DNA of 64,000 nucleotides from Cocos nucifera (Eukaryota > Streptophyta > Magnoliopsida > Arecales > Arecaceae): the NCBI GenBank assembly GCA_006176705.1, contig QRFJ01000377.1:1-64000 (forward strand), written 5' to 3'. The position numbers and the translations under genes were made by a program. Positions 22,475 through 34,451 of the stretch are shown one piece after another (the stretch's first letter is position 1; every line of letters begins with the position of its first letter). Below the pieces are notes generated by a model. It saw nothing but the letters and a program-made list of their open reading frames with translations, made no database searches and was not told where the DNA came from.

Positions 22475-24350
22475 TGATGCGTGCTAATCTATAGCTATGG
22501 TAAGTGCACCAGTCAATCAAGTAATAAAGTAAGTGAGTAGAGTATTATTCCTAGAGAATTGAAAAATAAGTACTAAAAAGCTCTTTTCTATGCTTTATTT
22601 AGAAGACCGATTTATGAAAATTAAGAAAAATAGGATAAAATAAAAAATAATTAAAAATTATAAGAAAATAGAGTGTATAATTTTTAGGATTTTAAACTCA
22701 AGAACAATAGATTACTAAGGCAATCGGTTCACCAACTCAATCAATACAATATTTAGATTATTAGGTTAATTTTATTTCATATGACGGTGGAGTCTCCTAG
22801 ATTATTCACTATCCTTTGGTCCAGGCATAGCAAAACTATCAATATTTATTAACTACCCTTTAGTCCAGGTATAATTTAAATAAATATCGATGCATTAAGT
22901 TTTATGAAACTCTCTAATTAAAATATGCTGCATCCAAAGTAAACTAAAATTTTCGCATGCATATGAATTCTAAATCGATTCATAATACAAGGCATATAAA
23001 TCAAGAAGCAATAACATAGACGTACTTGGTCCATATCATCTATGTTCATTAGATTAATTAAAAGATATCTAGTAATCTAAAAGCATTAAGATCAGATCTA
23101 TATACTCCTTATGAATAAAATTTAAAATTAAAAATAAATTATACTAAATATTATATCAAAAAGAGTGGCTACACCTTAGCCTTAGTAAAATAAAATTTAG
23201 TTCATGGTAATAAGATCAAAAATATCAAATAAAATAAAAAAAATATGAAAAAATTAGATTGTTTGTTCGCTGAAATTGATCGTCTGTTGCTCTTGGTGTG
23301 GAGAACTTAATGAAGAAGAAAGCCGCTTCGTATATCGATCTTCGAAAGAAGAAAAGAAGAGAAAAGAAAAATAATAAAAATAAAAGCTCTTTCTCTTCTC
23401 TCCCTAAACCCTCTCTCTATTTCTCCCTATTTTCTTTTTATTTTCAACTCTCTATTTCCTATTCCTCAGGCTCTTTGTACAAGTTCTCTACTTCGGTTCT
23501 CTAGTTAGGTTCTCTGCTTTTTGATCGACAGCAAGCTTTTTATAGCCTAGTAGGAATCCCGTTAAAACTAGGTTTTAGACTCCTTAAACAAGTCAAGTAA
23601 AGCCTTGGATAATTCTGGCCATTAGATCAACATCCAATGCATCAAAAATCACTCTAAAACCCTTTATAAAACCCAGTTACAATTGGGATCTAATAGCAGC
23701 ATCCGATCATCTTGATGATGAAATTTGGACCATCGGGTCTTGCCCAAAGAAGCTCCTGTAGCTTAATTAAAACCGATAATGCATCTTTACTATTGGATCT
23801 TGACCGAGAGCTGCATCCACCATCCGTCAGTGCACAGAAGTCGACCGTTCGATCAAAACCCAACTGTCAGCAGTCGTTAAATCATGGCTAATTCCCAGAA
23901 TGCCCTTTATAGACCGTGCACGAGCTCAGCATTGTGTAAACCGTCGCTTCCTTCAGCCAATTGAGATGCGCTGCTCTGTATAAAATTCCTAGAATGCCCT
24001 TGCCCTGGTTACTGTAGCGGTCCACCATGTGCCATGATTTTTTCTGATTTCAGTGGGGCATCAGCAGGCTGGTTTATTGGGCAGTCGGTTCTATGGTCGG
24101 CCTGATCTGGTTCTGAGCCAGTTCGGTTTGGACCGAATGACAAATTTTTTTTTTTTTTTGAAATTTGATTTTGGGCTCGTTTGGAGTCCGTTTTGCTTGA
24201 AACTTATTTCATCTAAACCAGAAAAATAAGATCTTCATATTGGTGGCTTTTTTTTCTTACATAAAATTAATAAAAATATTAATTTTTTAAAAATAAATTA
24301 ATTTATTTTATAATTTAATATTTTTATTAGTATATTTTTATCACTTATCA
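22475..24350 (-). repeat. E2 5' LTR
   Basis: 1876 bp, TGATGCGTGC to CACTTATCA on the plus strand, TATA box at 23537-23544 (minus). It is followed by the right target-site duplication GTTAG (24351-24355). Confidence 0.92.
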
Positions 24351-24355
24351 GTTAG

Positions 24356-25714
24356 CCAAGTGTTGGCACCTAATTAGCCTTTTTTGGATTTATTTAAACC
24401 CAATTGGATTGGGTTTGACCTTATCTCTTTGTGGCATAACTAGATAAGGACCAAAGAGTCCATATGGTTATGGTTTCTTCCATCTCCACACCCTTTTATG
24501 TTTATCCAATCTTTTTCTATGAAAATATATTTTTTCATGGACTTTTGATGGTCATGTGGCATCCCAAACTCCTTCTGCTTCAAGGCATCTCATAGGACAT
24601 TAGAGAAAAAATTGGATAAACATGAAAATACTAGCCGCCCCTATCCTTGGAGCCACTTGGACTTAATTAGAGTCCAAGTGGTTTGAGTCTCTTATTTCTC
24701 CATGCCCATCTGATGTTGGCACCACTTATCTTGGCCATTGGATGGCTATGAGATGGATTACTATCCACTGGATTAGGTTGGCGCCACTTATGAAGTCTCG
24801 CAATACTTCGGAAAGCAACGTGAAATTAATTCAACACTGAAGAGTCCTTCTGCGAGAAGAGGTCATTTTGAATTAATTTTCCTCGACTTCCACATGTCAT
24901 GAGATGATGATGAGGGGCATGAGATTTATGAGGAGGCATGTGATGCCTCTTGAGAAGGCACAAGATGATGGGAAAAGCATCCTCATGCCACCTATAAATA
25001 GGTGGGCGCCCGGGGCTTTCAGGATCATCCAAAGTTATCTTTTCTTTCTTATACCACTCAAAGTTATCCCAATATTCTTCTTCCATCCCTTATTTAGATA
25101 AGGTCCTAATTAGGACAAGAAGTCTTCTTAAAAACAAGGGTTAGGAAGAAAAAGGCAAGACAAGGAGATAGAAAGGAAGAGAAATAGAAAGCCAAGAAAG
25201 AGGGAAGGAGGTCTCTTTCTTCAGGGTGTCTGAATAATCTTCTTCCTTTCCTTATTAAGACAAGGTCCTAATTAGGACAAAGAGTTTAATTTAGGACAAA
25301 AGCTTAGGAATAGAATTAGGAAAGATCAAGGGAAGAAAGAAGTGTGAGAGAGAAAAGCATTAAGGCTAACACTTGTTATAGTATGTTTTTTTGCCAGCAA
25401 AGGTTGATCAAATTTTTTATAGAAGAATTAATTAACAGGAACCAATGGTTAAGGAGCTCGTGTTTTAATCTAGTTCCTACATGGATCACCATTGGATGGT
25501 GAATATTTGGGCACTTATGAAAATTTTGTCGGAGCTCTGCTGAAATTTGGATTTAGCAATAAAGGTATTCTTCTATATCTGTTATAATATTATGTAAATA
25601 TTTTAAATATAATTGTTAATCATCAAAATGATCCTGGATTAGGGTTTGATGGCTAGGATTTTATTATGAAAATTTTTAAAATCCATGCTTTTGTTATCCC
25701 ATCATAACCCTACA
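24356..25714 (+). repeat. C1 3' LTR, second part
   Basis: Continuation of 15723-17005 after E2. A TATA box, TATAAATA, lies at 24993-25000, followed by a likely leader. The last 640 bases match the C1 5' LTR tail (8824-9462). It ends CCCTACA at 25714. Reading frames within (24826-25101) have no counterpart elsewhere and are not genes. Confidence 0.85.
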
Positions 25715-25821
25715 GCTAGGCCACCACAGCATTGCGAAGGTTTAGCCCTGGGTATTAGGATGGCTTGGGTGGGGGGGGGGGGCGGCGAGTGCTGGGTATT
25801 AGGATTTTGGATTTTATTTAA

Positions 25822-25866
<45 letters not shown>

Positions 25867-26189
25867 AGAGTTTATTGGGATAAGGCCTACCATTATCTAT
25901 ATCCAATCTAAACCTACTTTGGATATCTTTTCTGGAACCTATACCAGTGCTGCCTCTTAATTGGGTCAGGTAAAATCTATCCCATTCAGATTGGGTCGAA
26001 TCGGATACCCATTAGATCCAAAAAAATTATCACCCCCATGTATGTGCCTCATACCAAACCTATACTCAACCCCTCCCAATAGTTACTGAAAGTATGGAAC
26101 TAGCCCCTATATTATAAGAAAAAAAGTAGAACAAGTTAGACATGAAAACATAAAAACTAGATCCAAAACTTGATTAAGCTACAACATTA
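25715..26189. repeat. Spacer with G12 run and (GA)n microsatellite
   Basis: No gene is visible. A G-run lies at 25771-25782, between two direct copies of TGGGTATTAGGAT (25749-25761 and 25793-25805). A pure (GA) microsatellite of about 18 units lies at 25826-25861. The remaining sequence up to 26189 may be the decayed downstream part of the MULE, but I cannot show it. Confidence 0.6.
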
Positions 26190-26319
26190 CCTTTTGTTGG
26201 TTTGACATCAAAACACAAACCTTTCTTTTATACAAAACCAATGTCCTCCTAAAGCAAATTCAGAAACCATTCACATGACTCTCTTATTTCTGCTTTTTCT
26301 ATTGCTTAAGCAATGGAAA
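26190..26319 (-). pseudogene. MULE transposase, downstream piece cut off by C2
   Basis: On the minus strand this reads LFSIA-AIEKAEIRESCEWFLNLL-EDIGF with three stops. It continues, in the same frame, the DANEGL sequence at the other side of C2 (36727). The wording fits the MULE catalytic core after DAN (usually ...PIAWAVVE-E--SWxWFLxLLxEDI). C2 inserted here with the duplication ACAAT. It is a remnant of a Mutator-like DNA transposon. Confidence 0.8.
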
Positions 26320-26903
26320 ACAATTGAAGGAAAATCCTGATTTCTCGGTCCAGGTTCGTTCAGATCTGATCAGATCAAGAGATATATTTCAAAATTTTTT
26401 TTCTTGATCCCAATATGATCTTGATATGTTTCAGATCTGATTCTTATTATTTTAATAAAAATAAAATTAAAATATAAATTAAATCAAATTTAATTTACCT
26501 GATCTGGGTAATCCTATTATCCTATTGATGATCCTGTTTGCAGCAGAAGGTTCTGGATCTTAGCCACGCAAGCACTTGGCCTCTATCGGTATCCACTCAG
26601 GTTGGATCTGGAGATTCTCTTCTTCTCTATCACGCCTCCAAAATCAGATCTGAATCTGATCTGGAGGATCTTCAAAACTCTTTTGAAGATGAGCAGTCGT
26701 CCTTTGCAGCAGCGCAGCCTTCTTATTTTTGATCGCCTTTCTTTGATCTGAATCGCACCAACCAAGATCCAAAACTCCTTTTGGGTGTGCAGAGCAAGGG
26801 GAGAAGAGACTATGGCATAGAGAAGGAGGGGAGAGGCAGCCTTAGGGCGTGGAGAAACTATGATCTCATTATATCTTTGTTATCTGAGTTGGGTACAGGG
26901 TCT

Positions 26904-26911
26904 TATTTATA
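26904..26911 (-). promoter_or_regulatory. TATA box of C2 LTR
   Basis: TATAAATA on the minus strand, conserved at 35038-35045 in the 5' LTR, which would drive the element. Confidence 0.65.
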
Positions 26912-27217
26912 GACTAGCTGTGATCCAACTCCTCTTCTTCCCAACCAGTCACAACCCTTTGTGAAATCAGATCTAAATCTGATTGGTGGGAATAGAGTCC
27001 CCTGGATTCCTCCTTAGAGGGCACCTAAGACCAGTCAAAGTTGGTTCTTAGAAGAACTCTAATTGGAATCCAAAAAGGAGATGGAGTCCTTGTCCAACAA
27101 GGACTCCTAGGCGCCTCCAACTTGGGCACACGCCTAGGGTGGCGTGCGCCCTTCTCCTTTCCAGGTTCTGGCAGGGGGATAGGCCCCCACCAGCCCTCCA
27201 ATAGGTGCATGACATGT

Positions 27218-27284
27218 GGTCAAAAGTCAAAGTATCAATGGTCAACGTTTGACCAGTCAAAGGTAGACTTTTGACCAAAGTCAA
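27218..27284 (-). promoter_or_regulatory. W-box (TTGAC) cluster in C2 3' LTR
   Basis: Seven TTGAC/GTCAA cores in 67 bp, at 27219, 27226, 27241, 27249, 27256, 27271 and 27280, on both strands. They lie about 310 bp upstream of the TATA box in the element's orientation. TTGAC is the core of WRKY-factor W-boxes; stress-responsive activity is inference. Confidence 0.55.
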
Positions 27285-28613
27285 AGAACAAGAACTAGCA
27301 AGTGACCAAAAATGGCAGGTAGTGTCTTACAAATAAGACAACCTTTTCTGACTTGGACAACCTCCTGTCAGACCATATGAAGGCCTCTGTTTGAGCACAA
27401 ACTCCTTTGGCTCAGACAGGACAACTTATTTATGATAGCAAAAGAAGAACGTTAGGTTCAATCGAGTGCTAGCACGATTTCCTTGAACCTAATTGAATCT
27501 CATTCAGATCAATTGAACTAGATCAGTTCAATTGATGATCACCAGATTCAAACCCTTGTTTGTGTGATCCAGTTAGGTTCAGTTCTGTATGGTAATGGGA
27601 TATGTCATGATCTCTATCATCGACATCATCGAAACTCCTTTCGATGGATCAGAACTCTTCTGATTCGAACAGCTAGAATGATCGATCATCTAAATCATTC
27701 TAATTGCTCCCAAAATCCACCAGTGACACCTAGCAGTATATGGTGGCAACCCATCAGAGCTGAATGCGAAACCTCTTGGTGCAGCTACCTGTGTGATTCA
27801 GTTCTTCTATCTTGAGCCCCGATCAGATTAGGGTTAAGGTGAACTCGTCAAACCCTAAGTCTCTATCATATGATGTAATCATTCGATTCGAGTCCAATGT
27901 GAAAATCTAAATAGAAACTCTTTCTATTATTTCACTCTACCATGGCCATGGGATTTTATGGACTTGATTCTCATGATCATCATAGGGCTACTCCTCTACC
28001 ACCGAGGTAGATAGATTCCATCTTGATGCAATCCAAGTTCCTACAATGAACATGCTATAGCCAACATACACCTCAGGGTTCCATATGGCTAGGAGACCGA
28101 GTTAATGGTGTAGTCAAACTATAACACCCTCAAGGTGAACTGCCGATGCACCTCAGGTCAAAGAACCAGACACACTACTGCAGCATCGAGTCAGTCATTG
28201 ACGAGAAGGTAGACTTCCCTAATGACTACTCGAGGTGGTCACGCTCAGTGCCCTCATTCTCTAACGAGTATCTGTACTCTCGCTCCGGTGTCTCCACACC
28301 GTAGACTCAAGACTCATCTACTAAAGAGAAGCGATTGTACACCAACCTTTCGGATCAATCACCATCCTTGTGATGATCCTATGGTCAGGAGCATTTTATG
28401 AGTTAATAATGATTATTCATGTCTTAAATTTTCAACTCTTGAAAATATGAATTATCATTACCATTAACTCAAAGGATGTATCACAGACACTAAATACACA
28501 TATGTGATAGAAAATAACCCATTTATTGATTTTAGTCAAAATTATAATTTTGCCCCTAGAAGTGTATTACAAGTGTCAGCCAATTCTGGCTTCTAGGGCA
28601 CATATATCTAACA

Positions 28614-28625
28614 ATCTCCCACTTA
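28614..28625 (-). other. C2 polypurine tract
   Basis: AAGTGGGAGAT on the minus strand, directly before the TGTTAGA start of the 3' LTR. Standard copia form. Confidence 0.85.
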
Positions 28626-28627
28626 TC

Positions 28628-28990
28628 CTAAAGCCAATTGGCTATAAGTCTAAGTCCCATCTTCTCAAGGTGGGCTTCGATCTTCTGCTGGCCCAACGGC
28701 TTTGTAAGTGGGTCTGCCACATTATCTGCGGAGTCGACTCTCTTGACCTTGACATAACCCTTTTCAAGGTAATCGCGGATGAGGTGGTATCGCCGCTCAA
28801 TATGCTTGGATTTTTGGTGAGACCTTGGCTCCTTAGCAAGGGCTATGGCACCATTATTGTCGCAGTATAGAGGAATGGCATCTGATGGCATTACTCCGAT
28901 TTCTGTAGCAAACTTCTTGTACCAGAATGCTTCCTTCGCAGCTTCTGATGCAGCGATATATTCTGCTTCCATGGTGGAATCTGCTATCAC
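28628..28990 (-). pseudogene. pol: C2 RNase H, C-terminal domain of pol
   Basis: An open 120-codon frame: STMEAEYIAASEAAKEAFWYK, LYCDNNGAIALAKEP, KHIERRYHLIRDYL, then the copia C-terminus NVADPLTKPLGQQKIEAHL. The E of MEAEY and the D of YCDNN are the expected active-site residues. The stop falls just before the polypurine tract, so the C-terminus is natural. The frame is joined to RT by an in-frame or near-frame break at about 29000, making it part of a broken polyprotein. RNase H removes the RNA template during reverse transcription. Confidence 0.9.
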
Positions 28991-30348
28991 CGTTTGCTTG
29001 GAACTCTTTCAGCTGATAGCTCCACCATTGCACACAAACAGACTCCCAGATGTCGACTTTCGATCATCTATATCGGACATGAAGTCCGAGTCTGTGTATC
29101 CCTGGACTTGGAGTTCTCCGTTACCAAAGACCAACATTATATCCTTAGTTCTTCTCAAGTACTTAAGGATACATTTCACAGAAGTCCAGTGTTCTTCACC
29201 TGGATTTGACTGATATCTGCTTGTGACACTCACAGCATGGGCTATATCAGGTCGTGTACATAGCATGGCATACATGAGGCTCCCTATTGCAGAAGCATAA
29301 GGGATCTTGCTCATGCGTTCTATTTCCTCAGGTGTGCTGGGGCACATCTTCTTGGAAAGATGAATACCATGTCTGAAGGGTATTAATCCCCTCTTAGAGT
29401 TTTCCATACTAAACCTCTTTAGTACTTTCTCTATGTACATCTTCTGTGAAAGTCCTAGCATCCTATTCGGTCTATCTCCTATAGACCTTAATTCCTAGAA
29501 TAAAGGATGCTTCACCTAGGTCTTTCATGGAGAATTCTTGGACAACCACATCTTGACTGATGTCAACATGGGAATATCATTCCCAATAAGGAGGATGTCA
29601 TCCACGTACAATATGAGGAAGACAACAGCGCTCCCACTGATCCTTTTGAAAACACATGGTTCCTCTTCATTTTTGATGAAACCAAACTTTTTGATCACAT
29701 CATTGAAACGAGTGTTCCAGCTCCGAGATGCTTGCTTAAGTCCATATATGGACCTTTGCAGCTTGCAAACCTTGTGATCAGTATCACTGGATGTGAAACC
29801 TAGCGGCTGTTCCATATAGATATCTTCCTCAAGATATCCATTTAGGAATGCTATTTTCACATCCATTTGCCATATTTATAATCAAAATAGGCTGCAACAG
29901 CAAGCAATGTGTGGATGGATTTTAGCATAGCTACTGGGGAAAAGGTATCCTGATAGTCTATGCCTTCGCATTGACTATAACCTTTTGCCACCAATCTAGC
30001 CTTGAATGTCTCCACATTCCCATTTGCACCAATCTTTCTCTTGAAGATTCATTTACATCCAATAGGTACTATACCTTCTGGTGGATCTACCAAGGTCCAG
30101 ACTTGGTTTGAGTGCATCGAGTCAATTTCTGACTGCATTGCCTCTAGCCATTTCTCGGAGTCGATATCTGATATCGCCTCATTATAGGTTTTGGGATCAT
30201 CTCCATGAGCACCATTACCTACGAGGAACATTTCCTCTACATCCTCTAAAATAATACCTAAGTATCTTTCAGGGGGATGGAAAACTCTTTCCGATCTACG
30301 AGGTGGAGGAGGTAGTGTTCTTATTGGTTCAACCTGATTTGGTTCCAC
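28991..30348 (-). pseudogene. pol: C2 reverse transcriptase
   Basis: Pieces in order on the minus strand: linker and RT N-terminus at 30049-30348 (YLGIILEDVEEMF, SEIDSMHSNQVWTLVDPPEG), palm at 29525-29866 (MDVKIAFLNGYLEEDIYMEQP, YGLKQASRSWN, catalytic YVDD at 29597-29608), and connection plus first RNase H residues at 29009-29461 (MLGLSQKMYIEKVL, RPDIAHAVSVTSRYQ, YTDSDFMSDIDDRKSTSG). Between them are frameshifts or stops near 29480-29525, 29870 and 30050. Few lesions compared with C1 or C3, so relatively young. Confidence 0.9.
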
Positions 30349-30426
30349 TTGGTCCTTAGCTCGTTCTGCTTGTGAGACTTTCTCATCAAGCTTGATCTAT
30401 TTTCCAATGCCGCTATCTTGAATAAA

Positions 30427-31499
30427 CTATTTTTCAAGAAAGATGGCATGTCGACTCACAATCACATTGTGGTCTTCTGGAATGTAGAAATAGTATCCTA
30501 ATGACTCTTTAGGATATCCTATGAATCGAGCTCTGAAGGACCTAAACTCTAACTTGTCCGCTTGTTGTCTTTTGACATGAGCCGGACAACCCCAAATTCT
30601 GAGATGACTCAGACTTGGTTTCTTACCGTGCCATATCTCATACGGTGTGGTAGGAACAATTTTAGAGGGAACCCTATTCAGTAGATAGATTGAAGTTAAC
30701 AATGAGTGTCCCCAAAGAAAATTAGGGAGGTCTGTGAAGCTCATCATGGATCGAACCATATCTAATAGAGTCCGATTTCTCCATTCTGAAACCCCGTTGA
30801 GTTGAGGTGTTCCTGGTGGAGTCCATTGAGAGACTATGCCATTATCCTTGAGATAGTCTAGGAATTCCCTGCTAAGGTATTCACCTCCTCGATCTGATCG
30901 AAGAACCTTAATGGGTTTTTCTGTTTGTTTTTCTACTTCATGTCTGAATTCTTTGAACTTTTCAAAGGCTTCAGACTTGTGTCTCATAAGATACACATAC
31001 CCATACCTAGACAGATCATCGGTAAAGGTAATGAAGTAGACAAAATTGCCTCTAGCCGGCACATCAAATGGGCCGCACACATCAGTATGTACTAGGGCAA
31101 GGAGATCTGTGGCCCTCTCCCCATGTCCAACAAAAGGGAGTTTAGTCATTTTGCCTTGAAGACAAGGATTCACAAGTTGGATATGACTCGAAAGTCAATG
31201 GACTCAATAGCCCATTTTTCTCCTAATTTGTTGATCCTATCTTCTGCTATATGACCTAATCTCAGGTGCCATAGATATCTATCGTTTGGACTATCCCTAG
31301 GTCGTTTGGCATTCACGTTTTGCTCGATAGTTAGAATAGGTACATCAATATGTAGCTGATAAAGACCATTAATAAGGAAACCATTTGCAATTTTATTTCT
31401 TTCATAAAGAATGTTACAATGGTCCTTAAAGAAGGTGATCACATAACCTTCTTGTGCTAAGCATGAAATAGAAATCAAATTTCTGCTAGCTGCAGGCAC
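30427..31499 (-). pseudogene. pol: C2 integrase
   Basis: 31170-31499 holds the protease/integrase boundary and the GAG-pre-integrase region (SRNLISISCLAQEGY, YLWHLRLGHIAEDRINKL). 30427-31173 is an open 248-codon core. The catalytic triad is complete with copia spacing: D in VHTDVCGP, D in RSDRGGEYLS and E in NGVSEWRN, with 35 residues between the second and third. YEIWHGKKPSLSHLRIWG and GYPKESLGYYFY mark the C-terminal domain. A frameshift near 31170 has removed the last zinc-binding Cys context (CLQGKMTKLPF starts the next frame). Integrase inserts the cDNA and makes the 5-bp duplication seen around the element. Confidence 0.9.
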
Positions 31500-32575
31500 A
31501 AAATAACAGTCTTCGTAAAACTAAGTCTAAACCAGATGGTAATCGAAGAGGATATGTTCCCACGGCTACTGCAGCAACTCTTGCTCCATTACCAATGCGT
31601 AGGATCATGTCTCCATCCCTCAGCCTCCTGCTATCCTCAAGACCCTGCATAGAAGTGCACAGATGAGCACTAGAACCAGAGTCAAGCACCCAACTGGATG
31701 CAGAAGAAACCGTAAGGTTAGACTCAATAACGAGCATACCTCCAGAAGGACCTTCCTTCTTGTTCTTCAGGGTGGCCAGGTAAGTAGGGCAGTTTCGCTT
31801 CCAATGGCCGTCGCTGTTGCAATGGAAACACTTTCCTTTGCCATCGGCCTTTTTCTTCGATTCTGCCTTCTTCTTCTTTGATCCTTCCACCTTTTGCTTT
31901 TTCACAGACTTCTTTTTCTTTTCATAAGACTTTCTTTTGGAAGAAGTCCATTCCATAGCAAGAACTGAGCCTTTAGAACCTTTCATAGAAAGCTCAGCGG
32001 TAACCAGCATATTCATTAACTCGGCCAAGGAATTCTGAAGTTTATGCATGTGGTAATTCATGATGAATTGCCCATATGCATCAGTCAAGGATTGCAGAAT
32101 GATATCGTTCTGCAGGTCCAAGTTCAACTTCACACCGAGCTTCTCAAGCTCTTCCATGTCCTTGATCATTGTCAGACAGTGATCTTGGACTGACTGCCCA
32201 TCACGCATCTTAGCCTTAAAAAGTCATTTTGTGACTTGATATTTGGCTGCGCGACTCTGTTCACCAAACATCTCCTGCAGGTGAGCCAACATTTGGCGAG
32301 CAGTCCCGATATCCTCATGTTGGTGCTGGAGCTCATCAGACATCGAGCCCAACATGTAATATCTGGCCTTATTATCTTCGTCAATCCATTTTTTCAGAGA
32401 CGCTCTCTGTTCAACAGATGGACGGGCTGGTAATGTGGGAGGGTCCTGGTCCAAAACATGAGTTAACTTCTCGGAACCCAAAACAATTTTGTAGTTTCTG
32501 AGCCAATCTTTATAATTGGGATCCGGTCAGTCTATGTGTGTTCAGGATACGTGCCAATGGATTGGACGCAGACAT
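31486..32575 (-). pseudogene. gag: C2 gag and protease
   Basis: Gag starts at the ATG complementary to 32573-32575 (MSASNPLARILNTHRLTG, a typical copia Gag start), shifts frame near 32525, and is open at 32224-32481 and 31486-32208. A stop near 32222 separates the two. Features: lysine-rich stretch (SKRKSYEKKKKSVKKQK), a perfect CX2CX4HX4C zinc knuckle (CFHCNSDGHWKRNC, 31789-31830), then the protease with SWVLDSGSSAH (DSG at the active site, 31663-31683). Three lesions at most. Gag packages the element RNA and the protease matures the particle. Confidence 0.9.
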
Positions 32576-34432
32576 ATTCCTATAGAGAGTCAAAGATTCT
32601 AGTTAGATACTGTAATTTTGACTTGACCAATTTGTTTAGAAATTTTATTTTTAAACAAATTAGCTCCCACTATTTTCTCGGATCCCTACACTCCCTCTGT
32701 AGAGATGCGAAAATCTCCACGATTAATGATTTCTAGTGGGTGGTGCGGTCTCACCAACTGACTCATCACCTCACCTAACAGTTATTGGTGATGGGTTAGC
32801 CAATGAGTGAACAACTCTTGTTCAATGATTCTCTAATCATGGTGCACCCAAACTTGGTCTCTAATTCATGAATCTCACCGTATCCGGAATATTGATCCAC
32901 TCCTTAGTTAAGTCAGACCCACCATTTGCATAGACTGAGTTCCTAATTGAGTCTCTCATCGTATCCAAAATATTGAGCCCAACTCATCCTCCAGCCCATA
33001 GCATCCAATGCCTAATAGACATGGTTGCATCTTCTCGGTGCAACTGAGCCACTGTATCCAGCCGAGAACAATCAACCCCGGGAAGGGCCCGCACATCTAC
33101 AATGGTGGAAGACCTCAGACTTAATCTTTTCTTAGGGAGAATTGATTCAGGTCTCATTAAACTAGACTTGGCTTAGTCATAACAATTATGACTAACCTAG
33201 TGGCATGGGTTAGCTCGGATTATTGACCACCTCAGATCAGAACTGTGTCAACAGATATGGCCAGGTAAGTGAGATCGGTGGAAGGAATATGCCATTAACT
33301 CGTACAAGAATGCATTCAGGTCGAGTAGCTTCCAATTAAAAACCAGTCGGTCGTCTATGCCAAACTTACCTTAGACACCAAATTGTTGAGTCAGAACCAA
33401 TTGGGTTAGCCTACAATCCAGACTCTAACCTCTGAGCCTAATTAGGTCTTGCTTGATCGTGACTCGATCTTGACCCAGACTTAATCCTATTAGGCTGGTC
33501 AATTTAAGCATTGTTGATCCCATCTAACCAACTCTTGATTCGGTTTGATCAACCGCTTAGACCTAATTGAGCTACCCAAGCCCGAACCCAGTATTATGAA
33601 TATGTCTTAGATCTAAAATTCTCAATTTTAGACCTAATTAATATTCCATAATCTTAATTCTTAATTAAGTAGGGATTCATAAACAAAATATGCACAATAA
33701 ATCCTAGGGTTTCAGGATCTAGGGTTTTGCAGAAAGTAAGTTTTGGATTTCTGATTAAGGACGAACACGCAGCACCCCTACACATCATAAGAACACCCCA
33801 TCGAATGGGAAGAGAGGGCCTTTAAACCCTTCTTCGTTCTTATGACCGGACGGCCAAGAGGAACGCCTTAATCAGGAACATTCAATACTACAAAACAATA
33901 TCAGATCTATATCATATATCTCATATATAAAGTAGATCTAATCATGGCATATTTTGCATACATCTCATGTATCATAATCATGCATATTTTCAGATCTAAA
34001 TTATCTCATAATAATCTAAAAAATTAGATTTAAATTGATCTCTAATCAAAATAAATTCTAATCTAGATAATTATGTAGAACTATTCTACAACTAGTCTAG
34101 ACATGCATCAATCATATCTCATATGATATTCAAAAATTAAATAATTTTTATTTGCTATTTTTTAGATGTTATTATAACACTTATAATATCAAAAAATAGT
34201 AAATAAAAAGATCTAAAATATGATTTAATTAGATTAAATCAAAAATATGCAAGAATATTCTATAGAACTATTCTATTCTAGAACTAGTCATGCATATCTT
34301 CTAATCTTAGATCCAAATTATTTAATTTTAATTTTTTTCTAATTTTCAGATCTGATCACATCTCATGTGACATCTAAAATCAATTATTTTCTAATTAAAA
34401 TAAATTTAAAATTAGATCTAAACAATTTAGAA
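32576..34432 (-). other. C2 untranslated leader with shared leader module
   Basis: 1.86 kb without coding frames, normal for the Angela group. The module shared with C1, C3 and E6 is at 33259-33382. It is bounded by a perfect 8-bp inverted repeat, AGGTAAGT (33263-33270) and ACTTACCT (33364-33371). On the minus strand the first arm reads AAGGTAAGTTT, which also fits a plant 5' splice site. AT-rich filler lies at about 33880-34430. Confidence 0.65.
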
Positions 34433-34449
34433 CCATGGCTCTGATACCA
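34433..34449 (-). other. C2 primer-binding site (initiator tRNA-Met)
   Basis: TGGTATCAGAGCCATGG on the minus strand, two bases after the end of the 5' LTR. Intact copia form. Confidence 0.9.
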
Positions 34450-34451
34450 GT

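Larger units (their letters stand above)
17006..24350 (-). mobile_element. E2: older copy of the E1 family (gag-protease-only gypsy element)
   Basis: The element runs on the minus strand, 7345 bp, with a perfect 5-bp target-site duplication GTTAG at 17001-17005 and 24351-24355. The layout equals E1: LTR, tRNA-Asp primer site, gag-protease, noncoding, polypurine tract, LTR. The internal region (18900-22474, 3575 bp) is almost the same length as in E1 (1689-5267, 3579 bp), so the lack of pol is ancestral to the family and not private decay. Many C-to-T/G-to-A changes relative to E1, a degraded primer site and broken frames show that it is older. Confidence 0.92.
8824..25714 (+). mobile_element. 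C1: decayed Ty1/copia (Angela-like) retrotransposon, interrupted three times
   Basis: C1 consists of the tail of its 5' LTR, a tRNA-Met-type primer site, a long leader, remnants of gag, protease, integrase, RT and the C-terminal tail, a polypurine tract and the 3' LTR. Three later insertions break it: A0 (itself holding E1) in the 5' LTR, S1 at 12106-14006 in integrase, and E2 at 17006-24350 in the 3' LTR. Removing E2 with one copy of its GTTAG duplication restores a 3' LTR of about 2642 bp. Every domain has stops, frameshifts or deletions, so C1 is old and dead. The domain order (integrase before RT) is diagnostic of copia. Confidence 0.87.
26325..28613 (-). repeat. C2 3' LTR
   Basis: 2289 bp, TGAAGG to CTAACA on the plus strand. 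TATA box at 26904-26911 (minus, TATAAATA), W-box cluster upstream of it. It matches 34452-36721 closely with small indels. Reading frames inside (for example 26538-26765, 27025-27284, 27564-27815) are not conserved coding. Confidence 0.94.

Noticed and set aside
24826..25101. Opposed 86- and 65-aa frames near the C1 TATA box
   Set aside because: They overlap on opposite strands within the C1 3' LTR, have no domain, and the 5' LTR counterpart is outside the window.
27025..27284. Three overlapping frames (61-78 aa) in the C2 3' LTR
   Set aside because: They overlap on opposite strands and differ from the frames in the other LTR (35159-35356); no domain.
28526..29213. Plus-strand frames of 114 and 122 aa
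   Set aside because: They are antisense to well-recognised C2 RNase H and RT coding.
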